Source of the DNA: Methylomonas rivi
GTDB taxonomy: Bacteria; Pseudomonadota; Gammaproteobacteria; Methylococcales; Methylomonadaceae
Assembly (NCBI RefSeq): GCF_024505165.1
Contig: NZ_JANIBK010000007.1
Location: 1 to 63,497 of the forward strand
DNA: 63,497 bases
Direction of reading: 5' to 3'
Made by a program: the position numbers and the translations under genes
Shown: positions 18,210-27,500 of the stretch, piece after piece
Numbering within the stretch: position 1 is the stretch's first letter
Layout: each line of letters starts with the position of its first letter
The notes under the pieces: generated by a model
What the model was told of the DNA's origin: nothing
Database searches by the model: none
What the model saw: only the letters and a program-made list of their open reading frames with translations

Positions 18210-19801
18210 CAGTAATCCCGTTTCCATGACAACAGTAATTTCAGGTTTTGCCAGCGTTGGGTTAAATCGAACGCCGAGTATTCTTTAAAGGCTTCCAGCG
18301 CCGGCCAGTTGCGCTTGATGCGTTGCAGCAGCGAGCCGGAGCCGTAGACAAAATCGATATAGCCCTTGAATTGCCGATAACGCTGGTCGGAATACGGAAA
18401 CCAGTTCGGCTCCTTGGGCAAGTGGCTGCGGCTGGTGAGGCCGGACACCGGATAACTAAACTGCCGCAGGCCCTCTGCGCCGTGGTAACGGCCGAAACCG
18501 CTTTTTTTCACGCCGCCGAAGGGCAGGCCGGGGTGGCCGATGTTTTTCAGTACATCGTTAATCACCCAGTTGCCGACTTGCAACTGGCTGGCGATGCGCT
18601 CGGCCTTGGCAATATCGTTGCTCCAAACGCTGGCGTTCAGGCCCAAGTCGCTGTCGTTGGCCAGTCGTAAGGCCTGACCTTCGTCCTCGAATGTCATCAC
18701 TGGCAACAACGGCCCGAAGGTTTCTTCGCGCATGACGCGCATGCCATGATTAACCTGCCACAGTAAAACGGGTTTGACATAGTTGCCTTGCCGTTCCAGC
18801 GGGCCGGAGGCGCGCGCGCCTTGGGCGATAGCGTCATCGTAATGCGCTTTTACGATGGCAAATTGCCTGTCGCTGACCATGGCGCCCAGGTCGCCGTGTT
18901 CGCCGTGACCGACCTGCAATTTAGCGACGCCCTGTTGCAGTAGCGCCAGGAACTCGTCGAAACAATTCTGCTGCACGTACAAGCGTTCCACCGAAACGCA
19001 AGCCTGGCCGCTGTTGCAAAAGCCGCCGTATAAAGCCGCATCGGCCGCGCGTTGCAGGTTGGCGTCCGCAAATACCAACATGGGGTCCTTGCCGCCCAAT
19101 TCCAGTAAAACCGGGATCGGATGTTGCGCGGCGCGTTGCATCACTGCACGGCCGGTTGTCAGGCCGCCGGTGAAAAATACCAGGTCGGGGCCGGCATCGA
19201 TTAGCTCCGTTCCCGCGGCGCCATCGCCCACGACACATTGCACCAAATTTTCCGGCAAATCCAGCCGCCGGCAAAGCTCGAAAATTAATTGGCCTATCGG
19301 CAAGCTTAATTCGGAAGTTTTAAAGATTACTGCATTACCGGCGTATAGCGCGGTCAACAGCGGTGCCATGGTCAGCTGAAAAGGATAATTCCACGGCGAA
19401 ATGATGGCGACGACACCGTAGGGCCGCCGTTCGATGCCGGCGGTGGCGCCGGGGAAGGCAAACGGCGACGTCATCACGCCTTGGCGACGCAAAATAGAGC
19501 CGGCGTGCTTTTGATAAAACTTGAGCAAATCCAGAATCGGATACAGCTCGCCCAGCAAGGCTTCGGTACGAACCTTGCCGGTGCTCCGGACGATGATATC
19601 GCAAATTGAATCCAGCTCGGTTAGCAGCAACGGCACGAATTTACCGAGAATGGCGGCTCGGGATTTCACCGACAGTTTTGCCCAGCTAGCCCCGGCTACG
19701 CGGGCCGCGCGCATTTGTCGGCGGATGGACTCGGTGGAACTGACGGCAAATTCGCCCAATGGCTCACCGTCGATCGGCGAAACGGATCGAATACTATGCA
19801 T
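18209..19801 (-). CDS. ald: Carotenoid-cluster aldehyde dehydrogenase
   Basis: A 530-residue NAD(P)-dependent aldehyde dehydrogenase. It shows ISPWNYPFQL (about 135-144), the Glu-containing LELGGKDPM, and the catalytic cysteine in FCNSGQACVSVERLYV. The ending is longer than in ordinary ALDH proteins (about 60 residues after the core). In the Methylomonas-type C30 pathway this gene lies between crtN1 and crtN2, and is thought to oxidise diapocarotenoid aldehydes to acids. Here it starts one base after the crtN1 stop and its stop overlaps crtN2, so all three are surely one operon. The exact substrate is inferred from context. Confidence 0.9.
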   Translation of the reverse strand: MHSIRSVSPIDGEPLGEFAVSSTESIRRQMRAARVAGASWAKLSVKSRAAILGKFVPLLLTELDSICDIIVRSTGKVRTEALLGELYPILDLLKFYQKHAGSILRRQGVMTSPFAFPGATAGIERRPYGVVAIISPWNYPFQLTMAPLLTALYAGNAVIFKTSELSLPIGQLIFELCRRLDLPENLVQCVVGDGAAGTELIDAGPDLVFFTGGLTTGRAVMQRAAQHPIPVLLELGGKDPMLVFADANLQRAADAALYGGFCNSGQACVSVERLYVQQNCFDEFLALLQQGVAKLQVGHGEHGDLGAMVSDRQFAIVKAHYDDAIAQGARASGPLERQGNYVKPVLLWQVNHGMRVMREETFGPLLPVMTFEDEGQALRLANDSDLGLNASVWSNDIAKAERIASQLQVGNWVINDVLKNIGHPGLPFGGVKKSGFGRYHGAEGLRQFSYPVSGLTSRSHLPKEPNWFPYSDQRYRQFKGYIDFVYGSGSLLQRIKRNWPALEAFKEYSAFDLTQRWQNLKLLLSWKRDY

Positions 19802-19802
19802 A

Positions 19803-21338
19803 TCAGGCCTTGGCTTTTTTCAGCCAGCTGCTATGCGAGATATCCTTGAACGGCACCCGGTGTTTTTTTGAGATTAAATTCGAAGAAATCCGCGCCGATT
19901 CGTAAATGGTTGGCAAACCGCTGCCGGGGTGGGTGCCGCCGCCCACCAGATAGCAATTGTCCAATTCCTCGAAACGGTTATGCGGCCGCCAGTACAGCAT
20001 CTGGCTGAATTTATGCGACAGACTGAAAGTGGCGCCCTTGTAAACGTGCTCATCGCTTTCCCAGGTTTGCGGAGTGATGATTTTCTCGCATTCGATATGC
20101 GCGCGAATGTCATTCAAGCCTAGACGGGCACCCAAAGTATCCAGCACTTGTTCGCGCACTTCCCGGCAATGCGCTTGCCAATCCAGCTTGCTGTCGTTGT
20201 TCGGCATCGGCACCAATACATACAATGCCGACTTGCCGACCGGGGCCAAATCGGGGTCGCTGGCGCAGGCATTTTGCACGTAAAACGAAAAGTCGTCTGT
20301 CAGGGTTTTACGGCTGAAGATATTACGGATGTTGGTAGTGTAATCCTTGGCGAAGACGATGGTGTGATGCGGCAGGTCGTAAAGTTTATCCAGCCCTAGA
20401 TAGAGCATGAAGGTGGAACAGGAATACTCGCGTTTTTCCAAGGCCTCATGGCCGTATTTACGCAAAGTACCCGGCGCAACCAGCTTGGTCATGGCGTGGG
20501 CAAAGTCCGCGTTAACGACGACTTCGTCGCATCGTACTTCCTCGCCGCCGGCCAGTTTGACGCCCTTGGCCGCGCCGTTTTCAATCAGCAAGGATTCGAC
20601 CGGACTGTCGGTGTGAATCTCGCCGCCGTTTTCCTTGATGACGGCCGCCATGGCTTGGGCGATGCGGTTCAAGCCGCCGGCCACGTGATAAATGCCGTAG
20701 TCATGTTCCAGATAAGGCAGCATGGTAAACAAAGCCGGGCAATCCCAGGGCGACATGCCCAAGTATTTGGATTGAAAACAAAACGCCAGCCGCATTTTTT
20801 CCTGGTTGAAGTATTGGCCGAGATTATTGAAGACGCTTTTTGGGAACGCCAGCCAGGGCAGGGCTTTGATCAAATCCCACGACAAAAACGACGCCAGTGA
20901 CGAGTAATCCCGGGTAATACAGGGGTATAAGGCATTGAAGCGGTTACGTTCATTTTCGATAAAGCGCTCGTAGCCGTCCGCGCCTTCGTCAAACACACGA
21001 TTGAGTTCCGCGCGCATGTTTTCCCGGTCGGAAAATACCGACAATTCGCGGTCGGCGTACACCAATTTGTACATGGGGTTCAGCGGCATGAAGTGCAAAT
21101 AGTCTTCGCTGCGCCGCTCGCATAAGGCAAACATTTCATCCAGCACGCCTTTCATCAACAAAAATGTCGGGCCGGTATCGAAGGTAAAGCCGTTCATGCG
21201 GATGGCGCGATTGCGGCCGCCGACTTCCGGGTTTTTGTCGAATATCGAGACTTTAAAGCCGCGCTGGCTGAGCAGCATGCCGGCGCAAAGCCCGCCCGGG
21301 CCGGCGCCTACGATAATAATATGTTTGGATTGGGGCAT
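19803..21338 (-). CDS. crtN1: 4,4'-diapophytoene desaturase, CrtN1 type
   Basis: This FAD desaturase introduces the conjugated double bonds that turn colourless C30 diapophytoene into coloured carotenoid. The 511 residues begin with HIIIVGAGPGGLCAGMLLSQ (about 6-25). They include NGFTFDTGPTFLLMKGVLDEMF and end with YLVGGGTHPGSGLPTIYESAR, the CrtI/CrtN C-terminal signature. Length and sequence agree closely with my memory of Methylomonas CrtN1. No squalene/diapophytoene synthase (crtM/hpnCDE) is nearby. No strong Shine-Dalgarno sequence precedes the ATG. The 113 bases upstream hold a weak hairpin with a T-run that may end the DUF393 transcript. Confidence 0.93.
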   Translation of the reverse strand: MPQSKHIIIVGAGPGGLCAGMLLSQRGFKVSIFDKNPEVGGRNRAIRMNGFTFDTGPTFLLMKGVLDEMFALCERRSEDYLHFMPLNPMYKLVYADRELSVFSDRENMRAELNRVFDEGADGYERFIENERNRFNALYPCITRDYSSLASFLSWDLIKALPWLAFPKSVFNNLGQYFNQEKMRLAFCFQSKYLGMSPWDCPALFTMLPYLEHDYGIYHVAGGLNRIAQAMAAVIKENGGEIHTDSPVESLLIENGAAKGVKLAGGEEVRCDEVVVNADFAHAMTKLVAPGTLRKYGHEALEKREYSCSTFMLYLGLDKLYDLPHHTIVFAKDYTTNIRNIFSRKTLTDDFSFYVQNACASDPDLAPVGKSALYVLVPMPNNDSKLDWQAHCREVREQVLDTLGARLGLNDIRAHIECEKIITPQTWESDEHVYKGATFSLSHKFSQMLYWRPHNRFEELDNCYLVGGGTHPGSGLPTIYESARISSNLISKKHRVPFKDISHSSWLKKAKA

Positions 21339-21451
21339 GAGTGTTATCGATCCGTTGACGTGTCTAAACGTTGAAATAAATGTGTAATGTAACAGTTAAT
21401 GTATAAAAAACCGAAAATCGAAGCCGGTTCAAGTGGGGAGATATCTTAGCC

Positions 21452-21847
21452 TCAACGTTGGCAAACTTGGGTTTTACAGGGATTGCCGCCAAACAGACGG
21501 CCTAAACGAATCCGGTGGCGGGCGAATAAGCCGTACAGCCAATCGAAGAATTGTCTCAGTATCGGCCATCCGGTGGGCGCCAGTAGCCATCCCAAACCGA
21601 CGGCTCGATAGCAGGCCCGAAATACAGGCATGCCCTTGATGAGCCGGCCGTCGGGATAAATTCCATGAATTTCCGCCATCAATTCAGTTAGGGTTTTGCC
21701 GAAAACGGCCGCATCGAAGCCTTCAGCATGAATGTCCTGAAATTCCAATTTGTGCCGGGTGTTTTTCCAGCGCAGCCAAGCCACTTCTTTTCGGCAGATG
21801 GGACATTTGCCATCGTAAAATAATGTAAATTCGGGCTGATTGAACAT
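21452..21847 (-). CDS. DUF393 (DCC-type) thiol-disulfide oxidoreductase-like protein
   Basis: The 131-residue protein has the DUF393/DCC family signature YDGKCPICRKEVAWLR (about 11-26), with Cys15 and Cys18 in a CxxC pair, then YPDGRLIKGMPVFRACYRAVG. Members are predicted thioredoxin-fold proteins whose substrates are not established. It lies 113 bases upstream of crtN1 on the same strand, so it could share that transcript, but the gap leaves this open. Confidence 0.85.
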   Translation of the reverse strand: MFNQPEFTLFYDGKCPICRKEVAWLRWKNTRHKLEFQDIHAEGFDAAVFGKTLTELMAEIHGIYPDGRLIKGMPVFRACYRAVGLGWLLAPTGWPILRQFFDWLYGLFARHRIRLGRLFGGNPCKTQVCQR

Positions 21848-21985
21848 GAATGTCGTTTCCTGATCGGTTTGATGCCTTACAGTTTGCCGGGATAACGCAA
21901 AAATGCCAGTTTAGTGGCCTGGGCTGGCTAAATCATGAATTTAGTGTGAAGATTCCGCTTTTTTGTTTGGGTATTTGAACAGACG

Positions 21986-22795
21986 ATGTCCGCCATTTCC
22001 CGCTACGCTCACAGTACCAACCTGATCGGTATCGCAACCTCGTGCATGGCAAGTCCGTTATTCAATGAAAATCCGCAAGCCCTGCATATAGCCGGCACCC
22101 GGGAAGCCGCGGCCGGCCTATTCGAAAAACTGGCCCAACAGCGTACTTTGGCCGCCTGCGGACAGGTGTTCCAGGATTACATGTGCGTGGTATTCGGCTT
22201 CGAGGCCGAACAGCGTCTGGGCCTGGATAAACAAGGCCGGCGGCGTTTTCGCAGCAGCTATTTGCGTTTGATTCAGGACTGGGGACTGGACTCGAACAAC
22301 GCCCAAGGGGCGGTATTTAAAGGCTGGGTGGAAAGTCGCTTCGGTTTGTTTCCCAATTTTCACAAGCAGCCGTTGAACGGTTTCATGGACAAAAACTGGC
22401 TGGTCTATATCGAGGAAAAGATGAACAACCGCTATCACAACAACTGTATTTTTATGCAGCTGGATTTGCTGTACGAATATTGCCAGTGGGTGGTAGAGCG
22501 TTTTCGGATACCGGCCGCCCGGCATAAAACCCTGTATCGCGGGGTCGATAACCTGGATGATTACAGTGTGGCGGCGGATGTCGACAAAACGCAAAAAATA
22601 GTGTGCTTTAACAGTCTGGTGTCCTTTACCGACCAGCGCAATATCGCCAGCGAATTTGGAGCCTATATTCTGGAGGTGCAAGTGCCGGTGGTGAAGCTGG
22701 TTTTTTTTAACGAATTGCTGCCCCACCACGCCCTGCACGGCGAAGCCGAATATTTGGTGATAGGCGGCGATTATCGGGTCAAAGTACAGCGTTAA
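21986..22795 (+). CDS. draT: NAD+-dinitrogenase-reductase ADP-ribosyltransferase DraT
   Basis: DraT switches off nitrogenase by ADP-ribosylating an arginine of NifH when ammonium rises or energy falls. The 269-residue length fits the family. Recognisable blocks are HSTNLIGIATSCMASPLFNENP at the N-terminus (continuous, about 8-29), the central FGLFPNFHK with YIEEKMNNRYHNNCI, and ETLYRGVDN-like KTLYRGVDNLDDY near 186. draG follows 13 bases later. I found no convincing sigma-54 or NifA site in the 138 bases upstream. No nif genes are in the window. Confidence 0.93.
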   Translation: MSAISRYAHSTNLIGIATSCMASPLFNENPQALHIAGTREAAAGLFEKLAQQRTLAACGQVFQDYMCVVFGFEAEQRLGLDKQGRRRFRSSYLRLIQDWGLDSNNAQGAVFKGWVESRFGLFPNFHKQPLNGFMDKNWLVYIEEKMNNRYHNNCIFMQLDLLYEYCQWVVERFRIPAARHKTLYRGVDNLDDYSVAADVDKTQKIVCFNSLVSFTDQRNIASEFGAYILEVQVPVVKLVFFNELLPHHALHGEAEYLVIGGDYRVKVQR

Positions 22796-22808
22796 GCGAG
22801 GCTATGCG

Positions 22809-23696
22809 ATGGATAAGCAATTGTTGAATCGGGCGCTGGGCGCTTATCTGGGATTCGCTTGCGGCGATGCGCTGGGTGCGACAGTGGAGTTTTTGTCGCC
22901 CAGACAAATTCAAAAACGCCATGGTGTGCACACCGAAATGATAGGCGGCGGTTGGTTGGGGTTGGAAGCCGGACAGGTTACCGACGATACCCAAATGTCC
23001 CTGGCGATTGGGGACGCTATTCTCGAACAACAGGGCTGGAATTTAACCGCCGTTGCCGATAAATTCGTCGCCTGGCTGGAAAGCAATCCGCCGGATGTCG
23101 GCAATACCTGCCGGCGCGGTATTTTGCGTTATCGCGATAGCGGCATTCTGCAAGGCCGGCCGCAAGCCGACGAGGCCGGCAACGGCGCCTGCATGCGCAA
23201 TCTGCCGGTGGTGTTGGCAACGCTGTATAGTCCGACTAGCTTTGAAACCTGGACCTTGCAGCAGGCCCGCCTGACGCATCATCATCCATTATCCGATGCG
23301 GCGACGTTGGCTTTAGGCCGGATGGCGGGCGGATTGATCAAAGGGGAGACGGTGGCGGAGTGTAAACCGGAAATTGATAAGCTAATCGGTCAATTCGGCG
23401 AATTTGCCTATGCTCCCTACCCGGGCAAGGCCGGCGGATACATCGTCGATACGCTGCAGACGGTGCTGCATTATTTTTTTACTACCGGTGATTTCGAGTC
23501 ATGCCTGATCGCCACGGTTAACCAGGGCGGAGATGCCGATACTACCGGCGCCTTGGCGGGGATGCTGGCGGGCGCGGCATACGGATGGGAGCAAATACCT
23601 CGGCGTTGGCTGGCGCAGCTGGAACCGGCTGTTGCGGAACAGTTGCGGCGGCAGGCGCGGGGGCTGGTCGAATACGCCGAGGATATGGGTGTTTAG
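22809..23696 (+). CDS. draG: ADP-ribosyl-dinitrogenase-reductase hydrolase DraG
   Basis: DraG removes ADP-ribose from NifH and restores nitrogenase activity. The 295-residue protein has the dinuclear-metal ADP-ribosylglycohydrolase motifs: GDALGATVEF near 20, TDDTQMS near 59, GNGACMRNLP near 125, HHHPLSDA near 156 and NQGGDADTTGALAGMLAGA near 238. It forms a two-gene operon with draT. Its stop overlaps by four bases the stop of the convergent RNase-like gene. Confidence 0.95.
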   Translation: MDKQLLNRALGAYLGFACGDALGATVEFLSPRQIQKRHGVHTEMIGGGWLGLEAGQVTDDTQMSLAIGDAILEQQGWNLTAVADKFVAWLESNPPDVGNTCRRGILRYRDSGILQGRPQADEAGNGACMRNLPVVLATLYSPTSFETWTLQQARLTHHHPLSDAATLALGRMAGGLIKGETVAECKPEIDKLIGQFGEFAYAPYPGKAGGYIVDTLQTVLHYFFTTGDFESCLIATVNQGGDADTTGALAGMLAGAAYGWEQIPRRWLAQLEPAVAEQLRRQARGLVEYAEDMGV

Positions 23697-24205
23697 CCTT
23701 TGGCTTTTATGGCCGCCGAAATTTGATTTCTTAAGTCCAGCGACATGCCGGTGATGATGTAAAAACCGTTACGCCATTCCGCATCTTCCGCCAGCGTGGC
23801 TTGTTCGCGCGCCGTGGTACGTTGGTCCTTGCTGCCGCCTTGCACGGCCACCCTTTCGTAATGGCAGGCGGTAAAGAACAGTTGCGCCGTGGTTCTTCTG
23901 GCCACAATGCGACGCTTGCCGCGGTTGGTGACGCCGGGCGTGGGCACGGTGTATTCGTAATATTGTCCGGAAGGCAGGTCGCCGAAGTTATTGCCGAAAT
24001 TGCTGCCGTCTTTCACCGGATACGGAAACGGTCCGTTCGAGATGATCAAGGCGATGGTTTGCCGGGCTTCCGGCGGCAGGCAGTCGTAATCGATGGAAAA
24101 CAAGGCGTTGCCCATGCCGCCGCCTCGCCCCAGCATGCCTTGCCGGCGCAAGCCATGTTGTTCTTCCAGAATATCTCGAAAAGTAGTCGTGACGGGGCCT
24201 GGCAT
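23693..24205 (-). CDS. Barnase/RNase N1-family protein, apparently cytoplasmic
   Basis: Residues 50-122 match the guanyl-specific ribonuclease N1/T1 fold: ISNGPFPYPVKDGSNFGNN, then GQYYEYTVPTPGVTNRGKRRIV and FFTACHYERVAV. By alignment to barnase, the general base, arginine and histidine would be Glu84, Arg98 or Arg99, and His115; all are present. Unlike most of the family it has no signal peptide. It carries about 45 extra residues on each side, the N-terminal part including GMLGRGGGMGNALFSIDYD. GGAGAAT lies upstream of the ATG. It converges on draG and diverges from the 88-residue gene. No barstar-type inhibitor was recognised nearby. Activity and role are unknown. Confidence 0.72.
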   Translation of the reverse strand: MPGPVTTTFRDILEEQHGLRRQGMLGRGGGMGNALFSIDYDCLPPEARQTIALIISNGPFPYPVKDGSNFGNNFGDLPSGQYYEYTVPTPGVTNRGKRRIVARRTTAQLFFTACHYERVAVQGGSKDQRTTAREQATLAEDAEWRNGFYIITGMSLDLRNQISAAIKAKG

Positions 24206-24327
24206 GATAGATTCTCCAATGGGTAAGCATAAAACGGGTTGGGTCTAAATGTAGTTTACGCGTTGGGCGTCGGCAAGTATGCCGCGCAAAAATGCATGCC
24301 GCCGCTACCGCAAACAAGAGGGGAAAC

Positions 24328-24594
24328 ATGATCACCACGGGAAAAATAGCGATTTTTAAAAAATATGCCGGCGATATCGATGGTTGGGCGCGCACGGCGG
24401 CGGCCGAAGAGAAAGCCGCGATATCGGACGCCGACTGGTATGAAATCGACGGCCTGATCCAGGATTATGCCTTGGTCAAAAAGGGTTTGGCATCCGCAAG
24501 ATATGCGGAAAAACTGGAGCTACGCATGCAAAACGCCGCCCCGGGCTCGGAGGATGCCGCCGAACTCAAGGCGCTGATCGTGCAATGGGCCTAA
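24328..24594 (+). CDS. Small protein of unknown function (88 residues)
   Basis: The ATG follows AGGGG by about six bases. The product is mostly helical-looking, mildly acidic and rich in Ala and charged residues (GDIDGWARTAAAEEKAA, then SDADWYEIDGLIQDY). It has no signal peptide, cysteine or membrane segment. It diverges from the RNase-like gene, separated by 122 bases, and its stop overlaps the stop of the c-di-GMP gene by four bases. I do not recognise the family. It does not show the barstar signature, so its neighbour's role as a partner is only a guess. The frame opens further upstream at 24292, without a ribosome site. Confidence 0.65.
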   Translation: MITTGKIAIFKKYAGDIDGWARTAAAEEKAAISDADWYEIDGLIQDYALVKKGLASARYAEKLELRMQNAAPGSEDAAELKALIVQWA

Positions 24595-27500
24595 GTTTGC
24601 AGCGTGAGCCGGGTTTGCGGCCGCAATTGCGCTTCAAACTCATCGATCGGTAAAGGCTTGCCGAAAAAGTAGCCTTGGTAAGCCATGCAGCCGTTTTGTT
24701 GCAAAAACTGAAACTGTTGTTCGGTTTCAACGCCCTCGGCGATCACATTAAGTTGGAAATTCAAGGCGATGTCGATGATGTTTTTGACCATCATCGCATC
24801 GTTGGCGTCGGTCGCAATATCCCGCACAAAGCTTTGGTCGATTTTTATTTGATCGATGGGCAGCCGTTTCAGGTAAGACAGCGACGAATATCCGGTGCCG
24901 AAATCGTCCAGGGATAAACGAATACCGAGCGTTTGCAAGGCCAGCATTTTGTTCACCACGTCGTCGATATCTTGCAGAATCACGCTTTCGGTCAACTCCA
25001 GTTTCAGGCGCTCCGGCTCGATGGCGTGCGCCCGGACGATGTTGGCTATGGACTCGACAAAGTCGGGCATCATGAATTGGTGGGCGCTGACATTGATCGC
25101 CAGCATCAGATTGCGGGTGGCGCCGTGGTGACGCCACATCGCCAATTGCCGGCAGGCGGTTTCGGCCACCCAGAGGCCTATATCCAGTATCAAGCCGGTT
25201 TCCTCGGCTATCGGAATGAATTGGGCCGGCGAAATCGTGCCCCGCTCGGGGTATAGCCAGCGCAACAAGGCTTCCGCGCCGAAAGGCCGGCCCCGGTTGT
25301 CGTATTGGATTTGATAATACAGTTGCAATTGCCGATGGGATAAGGCCTTGCGTAAATCCGACTCCATGGCCGCGCGCCATTCCACGGAATGCTGTAAAGC
25401 CGGATCGAAAAAATGGACCCGGTTGCGGCCGCTGTTTTTGGCGTGGTACATGGCAATGTCGGCTTGTTTGATCACGTCGTCGGCAGCGAGCCCGTGGCCC
25501 TGAAACAAGCTTACGCCTATGCTCGGCGAGCTGATGTGCACATGCATCTGAAATTGAAACGGCATGGCCAGCGAGGCGCGGATTTTTTCGGCAACCAGAC
25601 TTATGCGCTGGGAGGCTTCCTCGGTCGTGTCGCCGAGGTCCTCGAACAGCACCACGAATTCATCGCCGCCGAACCGCGCCACGGTATCCACTTCGCGAAT
25701 ACCGGTTTTGATGCGTTCGGCCACTTCGATCAGCATTAAGTCCCCGATGTTATGGCCCAAGGTGTCGTTGAGGGATTTGAATTTGTCCATATCCAGGAAC
25801 AGCAGCGCGCCGTATTGCCTGCTGCGCTCCGATGCCATCAGCGCCAGATCCAAACGGTCGAGCAGCAGGCGGCGGTTGGGTAATTTGGTCAAAGGGTCGT
25901 AGAAAGCCAGATTACGGATTTCTTCTTCCGCCTGTTTGCGCTCGGTGATGTCGGTAAAAATGGCCACGTATTCGGTGGGTTGGTTGCGGTTGTCCTTCAG
26001 CGCGGTAATGGTCAACCATTTCGGGTAGATTTGCCCGTTCTTGCGCTTGTCCCAAATCTCGCCTTCCCAGGTTCCGACGCTAAGCAGCTGGTTCCACATG
26101 GCTTGATAGAAGGTTTTATCGTGCCGCCCCGAGCTCAAAATCCGCGGATTTCCGCCGATCACTTCATTCGCCGTAAAGCCTGTGATTTGCTCGAAGGCCT
26201 GATTCACCCGCAGGATATTGGCCATCGCATCGGTAATCATGATGGCTTCGTGGGTTTCGAAGGTGGCGGCGGCGATGCGCAACTCATCCTCGGCTTTTTT
26301 GCGGTCGGTGATGTCGGACCAGTAGCCGACCAGTTCCAAGGGCTTGCCTTCACTATCGCGAATCAGTACCAGTTCGTCATGCATCCAACGGTATCCGCCG
26401 TCTTTATGCAGGAAGCGGTACTCCTGTTTGTGGGAGCCGGCGTGCAACACCCGCGGCAGGTCCGCCAACACCCTGGCGCGATCTTCCGGGTGAATCCGGT
26501 TCAACCAGAATCCGGTTTCGCCGATAAAATCCCCGGGCCGATAACCCAGTTGCGCGCCGACATTCTCGCTTATGAAGGTTGTGTCGTAACTACCCGACGC
26601 GCGGCGGGCATAAATGATGGCGGGGGTGGATTTAAGCAGAAATTCAAGCCGGGACTGTACTGCTTTCAAGGTCTCTTCCGCCTGCTTGCGCTCGCTGATA
26701 TCGTGCGCCAGTGCGCAATTGAACTCTTTGCCGTCGTACTCGAAGTAGTTGGCGACTATTTCCACCGGAAAAATCGTGCCGTCGCTACGCTTATGGGCGG
26801 ATTCGAAGCGCAGGCTTTTGTTGAGTTTCAAGTCCCGCCAATGCTCCGGCCACCGCTCAATGGGGTAATAGGGGTCGAGGTCCGCAATGCTCAGCCGGCA
26901 CAATTCCTCGTGGCTGTATCCCAGCTTCTGGCAGGCGGTTTTGTTGGCGTCCAGGATGCGGGCATCCCGGTCCAGCCAAAACAATTCCTCTCCCGCATGG
27001 TCCAGGCTGAATTGCCGAAAGCTCAGGGATTGTTCCATGCGCTTGCGTTCGGTGATGTCGAGATGCGTGCCTATCATGCGTAACGGCTTGCCGTCGGCGT
27101 CGCGGCCGACCACCACGCCGCGCGTCAATATCCAACGCCAACTTCCGTCCCTGTGCCGCAGCCTATGTTCCTTAGCGTAGGACTGGGATTTACCGTCCAG
27201 ATAGGCGCGCACCGCAGCCAGGATGTCGGCCTTGTCCTCGGGGTGTATGCGGTTTTCCCACTCTTCAAAGCCGTCGCGGATTTCGTCTTCGCCGAAGCCG
27301 AGCATTTCCTTCCAGAGTTTGGAAAAAAACACCCGGTTGTCGGCCAGATCCCAATCCCAAACCCCGTCGCCCAAACCTTCCAGGGCGAAGTGCCAGCGAT
27401 ATTCGCTCTCCTTGAGCAATTGTTCCCGGTGGCGGATTTTCCGCGTCAAATCGTCAGCCATGCGGGTGGCGGTAACTTGGCTAAGCATCTTGGCGCGCAT

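Noticed and set aside
21848-21985. Sigma-54 promoter or NifA site upstream of draT
   Set aside because: TGGCCTGGGCTGGC has nine, not ten, bases between GG and GC. The TGT...ACA pair near the start has a 12-base spacer, not ten.
24328-24594. The 88-residue gene as a barstar-type inhibitor
   Set aside because: The size and acidity fit, but the conserved barstar YGxNLDALWD-like segment is absent. It is kept as unknown.
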